This document shows, piece by piece, positions 16,612 to 24,288 of a stretch of 64,000 bases of DNA. Position 1 is the stretch's first letter, and each line of letters begins with the position of its first letter. Source of the stretch: Labilithrix sp. (GTDB lineage: Bacteria > Myxococcota_A > Polyangia > Polyangiales > Polyangiaceae); contig JAHBWD010000023.1 of assembly GCA_019637175.1 (NCBI GenBank), forward strand, positions 1 through 64,000. Direction: 5' to 3'. The notes under the pieces are model-generated. The model saw only the letters and a program-made list of their open reading frames with translations, made no database searches and was not told where the DNA came from. A program made the translations under genes and the position numbers.

Positions 16612-16938
16612 TCAGTGCAGCGAGATCCCCATCGGGCCCATCGCGAGGTACACCGCGACGACCACGACGAGCATGACGCCGGCGACGAGCGCATAGTTCA
16701 CGCGCGACTGCGTCGTGCTCCAGCCGTCGGCGTAGAACTTCCCCTTCGATCGCTGGCGGAGCTTGCGCTGCACGCCCACGAGGAGCGCGCGGTCCTTCTC
16801 CGCCTCTTCCTTCGAGGGCTCGGCCGGCTCCGGCGCGGCGAGGGATCGCTTGAGGAGCGCTTTGAGCGCCGGGGCGTCTTCGTCGAGCGAAGAGCGATCG
16901 GCCTCCGCGTCGTCGGGCTTGTCGTTCTCGTCGCTCAT
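16612..16938 (-). CDS. single-pass membrane protein coupled to the ECF sigma gene, possible anti-sigma factor
   Basis: Protein of 108 residues. An acidic, helical N-terminal half (about 1-75, with SLDEDAPALKALLKRSL) is followed by one transmembrane helix (about 80-102) and a short outside tail. The ATG overlaps the stop of the sigma-factor gene (ATGA), the usual arrangement for an anti-sigma factor. There is no zinc-binding HxxxCxxC motif, so it is not a ZAS-type anti-sigma. The role is inferred from position and topology only. Confidence 0.65.
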   Translation of the reverse strand: MSDENDKPDDAEADRSSLDEDAPALKALLKRSLAAPEPAEPSKEEAEKDRALLVGVQRKLRQRSKGKFYADGWSTTQSRVNYALVAGVMLVVVVAVYLAMGPMGISLH

Positions 16939-17606
16939 CCGATCTTCTCGCCGAGCTCGCGCTCGACGATCTCCTTGAGCTGGGCGCGCGCCCGGAAGAT
17001 CCTGCTCTTCACCGTACCAGCGGCGAGGCCGGTGATCTGCTCGATCTCCTCGTAGCTGAGCTCCTCCACGTCGCGCAGGATGAGGCACTCACGGAACGTC
17101 GGCTCGATCTTCAGGATCGCATCCTGGACGATCTTCTCCACCTGACGCCCGGCCATCGCCTCGTCCGGTCGTTCGATCTGGGCGACGTTCGCCCTCTGCG
17201 CGTCGCCGAGAGGCACGCGCTCGGCGACCGCCTCGAGCTCGTCTTGCTCGTTCGCGTGGCGCACGCGGAGGTACTTCGACCTGTTCTTGCAGAGGTTCAC
17301 CGCGATTCGATAGATCCACGTCGAGAGCTTCGACTCTCCGCGAAACGAGCCGATCGCCTTGAAGACCTGGACGAAGACCTCCTGGGTGAGATCCTCGGCC
17401 TCGGCGCGGTTGCCGAGCATGCGGAGCACCAGCGCCGAGACGCGCCGGCCGTACGCCTGAACGAGCTCGTTGAACGCCCTCTCGTCGCGTGCGACGAGGC
17501 GCTCGATCAGGTTGGCTTCGACCTCGTCGGGGAGCGCCACGTCCGGCCATGGTGCAACACTCTCGGTGGAGAGTGCAAAGTCACGCATTCGCCGGGGTGA
17601 GGACAC
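16935..17606 (-). CDS. ECF RNA polymerase sigma factor (RpoE-like)
   Basis: Extracytoplasmic-function sigma factor, 223 residues. Region 2 (about 33-105) shows YGRRVSALVLRMLGNRAEAEDLTQEVFVQ split over helices, with -10 recognition near SKLSTWIYRIAVNLCKN. Region 4 (about 160-215) has the helix-turn-helix SYEEIEQITGLAAGTVKSRI. This pattern is that of the RpoE/SigE-like groups. The start can be GTG at 17606 or ATG at 17588. It is followed by the overlapping single-pass membrane gene, likely its regulator. The regulon cannot be seen from here. Confidence 0.92.
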   Translation of the reverse strand: MSSPRRMRDFALSTESVAPWPDVALPDEVEANLIERLVARDERAFNELVQAYGRRVSALVLRMLGNRAEAEDLTQEVFVQVFKAIGSFRGESKLSTWIYRIAVNLCKNRSKYLRVRHANEQDELEAVAERVPLGDAQRANVAQIERPDEAMAGRQVEKIVQDAILKIEPTFRECLILRDVEELSYEEIEQITGLAAGTVKSRIFRARAQLKEIVERELGEKIG

Positions 17607-17639
17607 GGCCCCGGGCGGAAAGTTCCGCCGCCTACGGGC

Positions 17640-17885
17640 TCACTCGGGTACGCCGGTGTCTTCCGGGTCGATCGGCTCTTCGGCCGCGTCTTCTTCGTCG
17701 CCGGCGTCGAGCTCCGCGTCGTTCGGCGGCGCGACGTCCGAGGTCGCCTCTGGGCCGGCCTCCGCGGCGTCGGGCAAGGGCAGCGTCGGGTCGAACACCG
17801 GATCCTCGGAGATTCCGAGCAGCCAGCTGCACCCCGCGGTGGCGAGCGCGCAGACGACGATCAGGAGGCGGCGAGCCCGCAGCAT
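17640..17885 (-). CDS. short acidic lipoprotein
   Basis: Lipoprotein of 81 residues: signal peptide MLRARRLLIVVCALA with lipobox TAGC, then SWLLGISEDPVFDPTLP and a long Asp/Glu/Ala/Pro-rich disordered tail. I do not recognise the family; short lipoproteins of this type with a WLLGI motif after the Cys are common in Polyangiales in my experience. It starts two bases before the end of the TPR gene, so it is the third gene of the kinase operon. Confidence 0.65.
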   Translation of the reverse strand: MLRARRLLIVVCALATAGCSWLLGISEDPVFDPTLPLPDAAEAGPEATSDVAPPNDAELDAGDEEDAAEEPIDPEDTGVPE

Positions 17886-17886
17886 C

Positions 17887-18882
17887 CTAGAACGTACCCC
17901 CGAGCCCGAGCTCGGCGCCGCCGAGGCGCGGCCTGACGCCGATGTCCGCGCGCGGCTTGCCGCTCTGCGCGGGGCGGCTCGTGACGACGAGCCACACACC
18001 GACGGTCGTCGCGGCCACGCCGATCACGGTGGCCGCCGTGGCGACGGTCGCGCGCGACTGCGCCGAGTCGTAGAGCGAGAGGCCTTCGGCGGTGCAGCGG
18101 ATCCCGGCGCACTGATCGCCGATCTCGTTGCGCTTCTCGACCGCGAGCAGCCCGTACGTGAGCCCGAGCGCGAGGCCGAGCGCGCCGGTAGCGGCGGTGA
18201 CGTACCCCGCGATCCTTCGCGAGCGATCGGGATCCTCCGGAGCGGGCGCCGGCGGAGCAGGCGGTGGCGCGATCGCGAGATCGTCGGCGAGCGAGGGCAC
18301 GCTCACGAGCTGCTCGGTCGGCGAGTTGGTGACGCGGAACCTCACGGTGCTGCGCTGCTTGCCCGGCGCGCTGATCGTCACCGAGTGATCGCCCGGGTCG
18401 AGGAAGATGGGCATGTACCAGTGCGAGTCGGGGAGCGGCTCGCCGTCGACGTCGACCGACGCGATCGCGTGACCCGCCGGGAGCTGGAGGAGAACGCGCG
18501 GCAGGCGCGTCTCGAGCGCGGCCGCGTGCTGCATGGCGAAGTCGCGTCGATCCTTCTGTCCGTTCTGCGCGGCCCACGCGGCGCCGTGGTGGAACTCGTT
18601 CCACGCGGTCGCCGTCTTGCCGATCGTCTCGTGACAGAGCGCGAGGTTGAGGAGCGTCCCGAGCTTCGGCCCGAGGCGGAGGCTCTCGCCGAAGTCGGCG
18701 CACGCCTCTTCGTATTTGCCCGAGTCGAACTTCTTCTCCCCCTGGCGAAAGAGATACTCCGCGCGCATCTCGTTCGAAACGCCGGGGGCCGCGACCTGCG
18801 CGCGCGCACGACCGGAGAGGGTTGCGAGCGCAGCGAGCGCAAGCACGGCGCTCGCGTGCGCGCAGCGTGTCGAACGGATCAT
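17887..18882 (-). CDS. TPR- and PEGA-like membrane protein coupled to a Ser/Thr kinase
   Basis: Protein of 331 residues with a signal peptide (ending GRARA), a TPR-like region (about 38-90: YLFRQGEKKFDSGKYEEACADF, LNLALCHETIGKTATAWNEF in two repeats), a PEGA-like beta domain (VDVDGEPLPDSHWYMPIFLD, GDHSVTISAPG), a Pro-rich linker and two C-terminal transmembrane segments (about 235-255 and 288-308). The domain order is common in myxobacterial genes next to Hanks kinases. Its ATG overlaps the kinase stop (ATGA). It probably senses or binds envelope components; that is inference. Confidence 0.8.
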   Translation of the reverse strand: MIRSTRCAHASAVLALAALATLSGRARAQVAAPGVSNEMRAEYLFRQGEKKFDSGKYEEACADFGESLRLGPKLGTLLNLALCHETIGKTATAWNEFHHGAAWAAQNGQKDRRDFAMQHAAALETRLPRVLLQLPAGHAIASVDVDGEPLPDSHWYMPIFLDPGDHSVTISAPGKQRSTVRFRVTNSPTEQLVSVPSLADDLAIAPPPAPPAPAPEDPDRSRRIAGYVTAATGALGLALGLTYGLLAVEKRNEIGDQCAGIRCTAEGLSLYDSAQSRATVATAATVIGVAATTVGVWLVVTSRPAQSGKPRADIGVRPRLGGAELGLGGTF

Positions 18883-20330
18883 TCGCGAGTGTTGAGAAAC
18901 TTCGGCCTTTGGGGCTTCCCCGGCTTCACGTGACGCGAGCGCGGGGCTCCGCCAGTGTGTCCGGGCGTGTCGGGTAAGTCCATCACCATCGGCGCGTCCG
19001 GATCTTCCGAAGCCGGCGAGGCGCTGGTCTCGATCGGCTCGTCGGGATCGGGATCGGTCGGACCGGTCGGTCCGTTCTGCGCCGTCAACGGCGCAGGCGC
19101 CTGCGGAGCGGCCGCCGGCGTTCGCGCGCGCACGGCGGCGAACGCGCCCATCGCCGCGACCGCAACAGCGGCCGCCGCCGCGAGCGCGAGCCATCGCGAC
19201 GCCGGCATCCGGCGGATGGCGCCTTGCGCGCGCGTCTTGAGGCCGTCTTCGCGCGTGTCGGTCACGTCGGCGGGCAGCCTCGGCGCCTCCGGCTCCGGCG
19301 CGCTCGCCTTCACGTTGGTGAGGAGCACGGGCGCCGTGCCTCCCCCCGTCGTGCGCGCGCGCTCCGCCGCGGCGACGAGCGCGTCGACCACGCGACGCGC
19401 CTCCGACGGCGTCTTCTCCACCGTCATCGTCTTCGCGCGCGCGAGCACTTGCTCGATGCGCTCGACGACGCCGTTCCACGCGCCGCTGCCGTAGGGCACG
19501 AGCGCCCTGGCGAGCGACGCGGCGTCTTGCCAGCGCTCCTCGGGCTTCCGCTGGAGGCATTTGGCGATCACCGTCGAGAGCTCGGGAGGGAGACGCCAGT
19601 TGCGGTGGTGGAGCGGCTCTGCGTCCTTCTCGAGGATCGCGGCGAAGATCTCGCCGACGCCGTCGCCGTCGAACGGCGGCCTGCCCGCGAGCATCTCGTA
19701 CGCGACGACGCCGAGCGACCAGAGATCGGCGCGCGGATCGATCTCCTTCGCGTTGCGCAGCTGCTCGGGCGACATGTACACCGGCGAGCCGAGGACGGCC
19801 TGCCCGGTCAGCACCTTCTCCTCGGGGCTCGACTTGAGCGCCTTCGAGATGCCGAAGTCGAGGATCTTGATCACGTTGCCGCCGTCGGGGCGGCACGCGA
19901 GGAAGAGGTTCGCCGGCTTCATGTCGCGATGGACGATGCCGACCGCGTGCGCATGGCCGAGCGCCTCGAGCGCCTGGAGCATGTAGTCGACGACCTCGGC
20001 GAGCGGCAGCGGCCCTTGGAGCGCGAGGAGCTCTTCGAGGTCGCAGCCTTCGAGGTACTCCATCACGAGGAACGGCGCGCCGCTCGCCGTCGAGCCTGCG
20101 TCCATCACGCGTGCGACGTGCTCGCTCAGGATCCGCGCGGCCGCCTGCGCCTCGCGCGCGAAGCGCTCGACGACGGCGTCCGACGTCGCCGCGTCCGGGA
20201 GGAGCACCTTCACCGCGACGCGCTGACGGAGCACGAGGTGCTCGGCGGCGTACACGATGCCCATGCCGCCCTCGCCTGCGACCTTCTCGAGGCGGTACTT
20301 GCCGGCGACGACGTCGCCGACCTTGGGCAT
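18879..20330 (-). CDS. Hanks-type Ser/Thr protein kinase with C-terminal membrane anchor
   Basis: Kinase of 483 residues from ATG at 20330. Catalytic domain about 12-270: Gly-loop GEGGMG, ATP-binding K41 in VAVKVL, HRDMKPAN with catalytic D136, DFG with D158, SPEQ activation segment end. A linker follows, then one transmembrane helix (about 385-402, Ala-rich) and a Pro/Asp-rich outside tail. All catalytic residues are present, so it should be active. A TATACT element at 20414-20419 would start transcription close to an in-frame TTG at 20408, giving a 509-residue alternative. First of three coupled genes with the TPR protein and lipoprotein. Confidence 0.9.
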   Translation of the reverse strand: MPKVGDVVAGKYRLEKVAGEGGMGIVYAAEHLVLRQRVAVKVLLPDAATSDAVVERFAREAQAAARILSEHVARVMDAGSTASGAPFLVMEYLEGCDLEELLALQGPLPLAEVVDYMLQALEALGHAHAVGIVHRDMKPANLFLACRPDGGNVIKILDFGISKALKSSPEEKVLTGQAVLGSPVYMSPEQLRNAKEIDPRADLWSLGVVAYEMLAGRPPFDGDGVGEIFAAILEKDAEPLHHRNWRLPPELSTVIAKCLQRKPEERWQDAASLARALVPYGSGAWNGVVERIEQVLARAKTMTVEKTPSEARRVVDALVAAAERARTTGGGTAPVLLTNVKASAPEPEAPRLPADVTDTREDGLKTRAQGAIRRMPASRWLALAAAAAVAVAAMGAFAAVRARTPAAAPQAPAPLTAQNGPTGPTDPDPDEPIETSASPASEDPDAPMVMDLPDTPGHTGGAPRSRHVKPGKPQRPKFLNTRE

Positions 20331-20413
20331 CGCATAGCCAGCAGCGGTCACCAGGCGCAGGCCCTCCGTGGTCGCCGGCCCGGGGCAGATCCGGGCACAC
20401 GACGCCAAAGATG

Positions 20414-20441
20414 AGTATAGGCCGCCTCCTCTAGAGAGGAG
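20414..20441 (-). promoter_or_regulatory. kinase promoter with interrupted palindrome over the -35 region
   Basis: TATACT (minus strand, 20419-20414) is a good -10. The predicted start near 20407 coincides with an in-frame TTG at 20408. Where the spacer and -35 should be lies CTCCTCT (20426-20432), two bases, then AGAGGAG (20435-20441), a perfect inverted repeat. It may be an operator or activator site. Confidence 0.4.
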
Positions 20442-20487
20442 AAGCACGCGAGAGGGAGGGCGGCGTGTGCGATAAGAGCGACAAGAG

Positions 20488-20503
20488 CGGCGGTTATCCG
20501 CCG
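20488..20503. other. short perfect hairpin between divergent genes
   Basis: CGGCGG at 20488-20493 and CCGCCG at 20498-20503 flank a TTAT loop. It lies between the kinase promoter and the GH13 gene and could be a small operator or leader hairpin; GC-rich six-base arms also arise by chance. Confidence 0.25.
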
Positions 20504-20555
20504 AAAAGGGGCTGCCGCTTCGCGCCCGGCCTTGGGCGGAGTATGTAGGCGCGCC

Positions 20556-23500
20556 ATGCACGCCAGGAAGACGGCCCGTGACGCGTACTTCCCCGATCGC
20601 TTCGACGACGTGTTCTTCGCCGCGCGCGGCGACGTCCGCTTCAAAGACGGCGGGGACGCGCGGCGCTTCGCCGACCGCGTGAACGTCCGCGACGAGCGCA
20701 CGGGCGAAGGCGCGCTGCGGCCCGCGGAGCTCGCCGCGATGGCGCTCGTGCACGAGATCTTCCACGCGGTCATCAAGCTCCATCGCCAGCGGCACGGCGA
20801 GGCGTTCGCAAAGCTCGAAGGCCTCCTCGCGAGCCAGCTCGGCGCCGGCGCTCGCGAGACGCGCGTGAGGTTCCTCGAGACCTTCCCTACCCCGGCCATC
20901 TATCGAGGCGACGACACACCGCAGATGCTCCTCGCGCGCGAGGGCCGCGCCGCCGAAGAGGAAGCGACCGAAGAGCTGATCCTCCTCTGGCTCACGAACC
21001 AGAACCCGGCGTACGACAGCGTTCGCCCGATCGTCACCGACGCCGATCTCGGCGAGAGTTACCGCGCGTTCGTCGGCGAAGCGACGCGCTTCTTCGCCGG
21101 GCAGCCGCCGTTCGGACCGCGCGGAGAGTCGCTCATCGATCTGCTCCTCGCGCCGAGCCGCGCCGCGCCGCACTCGATCCTCGAGCAGCTCGACTACATC
21201 GAGAAGGAGTGGGGCCACGCGCTCGGCCTCGATCAGCTCCCCATCTGGCGGCGCATCTTGTGGGGCCGCGATTTTCTCCACGAAGAGGGCAAGTACTTCC
21301 AGCGCGCGCTCCAAGGGCCGGGCCCCGGCGCGCCGATCCTCGATCCGATGCGCTTCGCCCGGCAGGAAGAAGAGCCGAAGCGCTTCAGCGCCGATCTCGA
21401 CTGGATGCCTCGCGTCGTCTTGATCGCGAAGACCGTCTTCGTCTGGCTCGATCAGCTCTCGAAGAAGTACCGGCGCGCGATCGAGCGGCTCGATCAGATC
21501 CCCGACGAAGAGCTCGATCTGTTGGCGTCACGCGGCTTCACCGGCCTCTGGCTCATCGGGCTCTTCGAGCGGAGCCGCGCTTCGAAGAAGATCAAGCAGA
21601 TGCGCGGCGACCAAGACGCCGTCGCGTCGGCGTACTCACTCATGCGCTACGACATCGCGAGCGAGCTCGGCGGTCACGCGGCGTACGAAGACCTCAAGCG
21701 CCGCGCGTGGCAGCGGGGGATCCGCCTCGCCGCCGACATGGTGCCCAACCACGTCGGCATCGACGCCGACTGGGTCGTCGAGCACCCCGATTGGTTCCTC
21801 CAGGCGAGCTCGCCGCCCTTCCCCGGCTACCGCTTCGGCGGCCCGGATCTCTCGGAGGATCCGCGCGTCGGCGTCTTCATCGAAGAGGGCTACTGGAACA
21901 AGACCGACGCGGCCGTCGTGTTCCGCCGTCACGATCGCCACACCGGTCAGGATCGCTTCATCTACCACGGCAACGACGGCACCAGCATGCCGTGGAACGA
22001 CACCGCGCAGCTCGACTACACGCGGGCCGAGGTTCGCCACGCGGTCATCGAGACGATCCTCCACGTCGCGCGGATGTTCCCCATCATCCGCTTCGACGCC
22101 GCGATGACGCTCGCCAAGCGCCACTTCTCGCGCCTCTGGTTCCCGCTGCCGGGCACCGGCGGGGCGATCCCTTCGCGCGCCGACTACGCGATGACGCAGG
22201 ACGAGTTCGATCGCGTCTTCCCCGTCGAGTTCTGGCGCGAGGTCGTCGACACGGTGAAGGCGCGCGCGCCCGACACGCTGCTCCTCGCCGAGGCCTTCTG
22301 GATGATGGAGGGCTACTTCGTCCGCACGCTCGGCATGCACCGCGTCTACAACTCGGCGTTCATGAACATGCTCAAGCGGGAGGAGAACGAGAAGTACCGC
22401 CAGACGATCAAGAACGTCCTCGACTTCGATCCCGAGATCTTGAAGCGCTTCGTCAACTTCATGAACAACCCCGACGAGGAGACCGCCGTCGCGCAGTTCG
22501 GCGGCGACGACAAGTACTTCGGCGTCGCGGTGCTCATGTCGACGATGCCCGGCCTGCCCATGTTCGGGCACGGTCAAGTCGAAGGCCTCCACGAGAAGTA
22601 CGGGATGGAGTACCGGCGCGCGAAGTGGGACGAGCACCCCAACGAGGGCCTCGTCGCGCGGCACGAGCGCGAGATCTTCCCCGTCCTCCAGAAGCGCTAC
22701 CTCTTCAGCGGCGTCACCGACTTCGCGCTCTACGACTTCGTCGCCGAAGGCGGCGGCGTCGACGAAGACGTCTTCGCGTACACGAACGCCGCCGGCGGCG
22801 AGCGCGCGCTCGTCCTCTACAACAACAAGTTCAAGGACACGCGCGGCCGCATCCGCGCGAGCCTCGCGGCGCGACGCGACGACGGCAGCACGGCGAGCCG
22901 CCACGTCGCCGACGCGCTCGGCACGTCGCCCAGCCAGGGCGACTGGACGCTCTTCCGCGACGTCGCCAAGGGGCTCGAGTACATCCGGCCGACGAGCGAG
23001 ATCCGCGGCGGGTTCTACTGGGAGCTCGGCGCGTTCAAGTACCACGTCTTCACCGAGTTCCGCGGCGTTCACGCGACGCCCGAGCGCCCCTACGACAAGC
23101 TCGCCGCGGAGCTGTCCGGCCGCGGCGTGCCGTCGATCGAGCAGGCCCTCGCGGAGGTGCGCCTCCGCCCCGTGCATCGACCGCTGCGCGAGGCCGTAGG
23201 CAAGGGGCACGTCGACTATCTGCTCGGCGCGTGGGACGAGAAGACGCGCGACGCCACCAAGGAAGGCGTGAACGCGCTCGACGAGCGCATCGGTCACGTC
23301 GCCGACGGGCTCGCATCCATGAGCGACGCCGCCGCCCCGCGCGCGAAGGCGCTGCGCGAGCTCGGCGAGCGCTACCACCGCGTCTTGAAGATGGTCCACG
23401 CGAACGCGCACGGCGATCCGGAAGTCGACGGCTCGACGTCCTCGGGCGAGGGCGAGCTCTTGATGGCCTGGGCGCAGCTCGAGGCCGTCCTCGACTTGCT

Positions 23501-23960
23501 CGCGGGCGCGTCGCCGCAGGAGACGTCACGCGCGGCGCTCGTCGATCGGTGGGAGCTCGCGTCGCCGCTCGCCGAAGGATTCGGCGGAGGATCGGGAGGC
23601 GAGCAGCGCGCTGCGCTCGTCTTGCTGATGGCGACGCTCCCGACCGCGCCGGTGCGCGAGGCGCTGCTGGCGGCGCTCGTCGACCCGAAGGCGCGCGCGT
23701 TCCTCGGCGTGCACGAAGCCGGCGGCGTCGTCTGGCTTCGCAAGGAAGCGTTCGAAGAGCTCGCCTCCGCGCTCGCCGATCGCGACGCGGTGGATGAGCG
23801 AACGAGCGCGGCGATGGCCCGTCGCGAGGTCGAAGACGCGAAGAGCGTCGCCGCGCGCGAAGGCTACAAGGTCGAGTGGATCGCCAAAGCGCTGGCGAGC
23901 GTGGATCACGGCCCGCCAACAGCGGCGCCGAAGAGCGCCGACGTCAAGCCTTCTTCCTGA
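20556..23960 (+). CDS. large GH13-type alpha-amylase-family protein
   Basis: Protein of 1134 residues. The (beta/alpha)8 GH13 core spans about 320-720: region I DMVPNHVG (near 396-403), nucleophile Asp in IIRFDAAM (near 513), acid/base Glu in LLLAEAFW (near 579). Region IV, normally NHD, reads NNPDEE (near 637), so the transition-state His is replaced while the Asp is kept. The N-terminal about 300 residues and C-terminal about 300 residues are helical domains I cannot assign. No signal peptide, so it acts in the cytoplasm, perhaps on glycogen, maltodextrin or trehalose. ATG at 20556 is preferred; an upstream GTG/ATG at 20532 adds eight residues. The 3' end overlaps the convergent gene by 17 bases. 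Confidence 0.85.
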   Translation: MHARKTARDAYFPDRFDDVFFAARGDVRFKDGGDARRFADRVNVRDERTGEGALRPAELAAMALVHEIFHAVIKLHRQRHGEAFAKLEGLLASQLGAGARETRVRFLETFPTPAIYRGDDTPQMLLAREGRAAEEEATEELILLWLTNQNPAYDSVRPIVTDADLGESYRAFVGEATRFFAGQPPFGPRGESLIDLLLAPSRAAPHSILEQLDYIEKEWGHALGLDQLPIWRRILWGRDFLHEEGKYFQRALQGPGPGAPILDPMRFARQEEEPKRFSADLDWMPRVVLIAKTVFVWLDQLSKKYRRAIERLDQIPDEELDLLASRGFTGLWLIGLFERSRASKKIKQMRGDQDAVASAYSLMRYDIASELGGHAAYEDLKRRAWQRGIRLAADMVPNHVGIDADWVVEHPDWFLQASSPPFPGYRFGGPDLSEDPRVGVFIEEGYWNKTDAAVVFRRHDRHTGQDRFIYHGNDGTSMPWNDTAQLDYTRAEVRHAVIETILHVARMFPIIRFDAAMTLAKRHFSRLWFPLPGTGGAIPSRADYAMTQDEFDRVFPVEFWREVVDTVKARAPDTLLLAEAFWMMEGYFVRTLGMHRVYNSAFMNMLKREENEKYRQTIKNVLDFDPEILKRFVNFMNNPDEETAVAQFGGDDKYFGVAVLMSTMPGLPMFGHGQVEGLHEKYGMEYRRAKWDEHPNEGLVARHEREIFPVLQKRYLFSGVTDFALYDFVAEGGGVDEDVFAYTNAAGGERALVLYNNKFKDTRGRIRASLAARRDDGSTASRHVADALGTSPSQGDWTLFRDVAKGLEYIRPTSEIRGGFYWELGAFKYHVFTEFRGVHATPERPYDKLAAELSGRGVPSIEQALAEVRLRPVHRPLREAVGKGHVDYLLGAWDEKTRDATKEGVNALDERIGHVADGLASMSDAAAPRAKALRELGERYHRVLKMVHANAHGDPEVDGSTSSGEGELLMAWAQLEAVLDLLAGASPQETSRAALVDRWELASPLAEGFGGGSGGEQRAALVLLMATLPTAPVREALLAALVDPKARAFLGVHEAGGVVWLRKEAFEELASALADRDAVDERTSAAMARREVEDAKSVAAREGYKVEWIAKALASVDHGPPTAAPKSADVKPSS

Positions 23961-24288
23961 GCACCCTCCACGCGACGGCGCTACCGGCGACGGCGAGCAG
24001 CGTCGCGGCGCCGAGGAGCACCCAGACGATCTTCGAGTCGGCGCGCCCCGTGTCGGGCGGGCAATAGACGAGACTCTGCGCGCGCTTGTCTTCGCACAAG
24101 ACTTCGAGTCCGCGCGAGGTCGCGTCGTTGGTGCACGCGCGATCGTCGGCGAGGCACGAGACGCCGGTGCTCGAGCACTTGCGCGCGACGGTGCAGTACT
24201 CGACCGCGGGCCCGGGGAGATCGTCGGCGCGCGCGACGCCGACGGATCCGAGCAAGAACGAGACGGCGACGACGAGGAGAAGCTTCAT
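23944..24288 (-). CDS. small secreted Cys-rich protein with C-terminal membrane anchor
   Basis: Protein of 114 residues: signal peptide MKLLLVVAVSFLLGSVGVARA, a compact domain with seven cysteines (YCTVARKC, VSCLADDRAC, VLCEDK, VYC), then a hydrophobic helix (about 88-108) ending in RVLRKKA. The layout (exported Cys domain, helix, basic end) resembles proteins kept in the membrane by a C-terminal sorting signal. The ATG overlaps the stop of the cytochrome-like gene upstream (ATGA), so the two are co-translated and may work together. Function unknown. Confidence 0.7.
   Translation of the reverse strand: MKLLLVVAVSFLLGSVGVARADDLPGPAVEYCTVARKCSSTGVSCLADDRACTNDATSRGLEVLCEDKRAQSLVYCPPDTGRADSKIVWVLLGAATLLAVAGSAVAWRVLRKKA

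Noticed and set aside
16603..16614. 12-base perfect palindrome TGACGCGCGTCA
   Set aside because: It is made by two facing stop codons and a CGCGCG core; no sign of a regulatory role.
20751..20768. HEIFH (residues 66-70) as a zinc-protease motif in the GH13 protein
   Set aside because: It lies in a helical region without a third ligand or protease context; probably coincidence.
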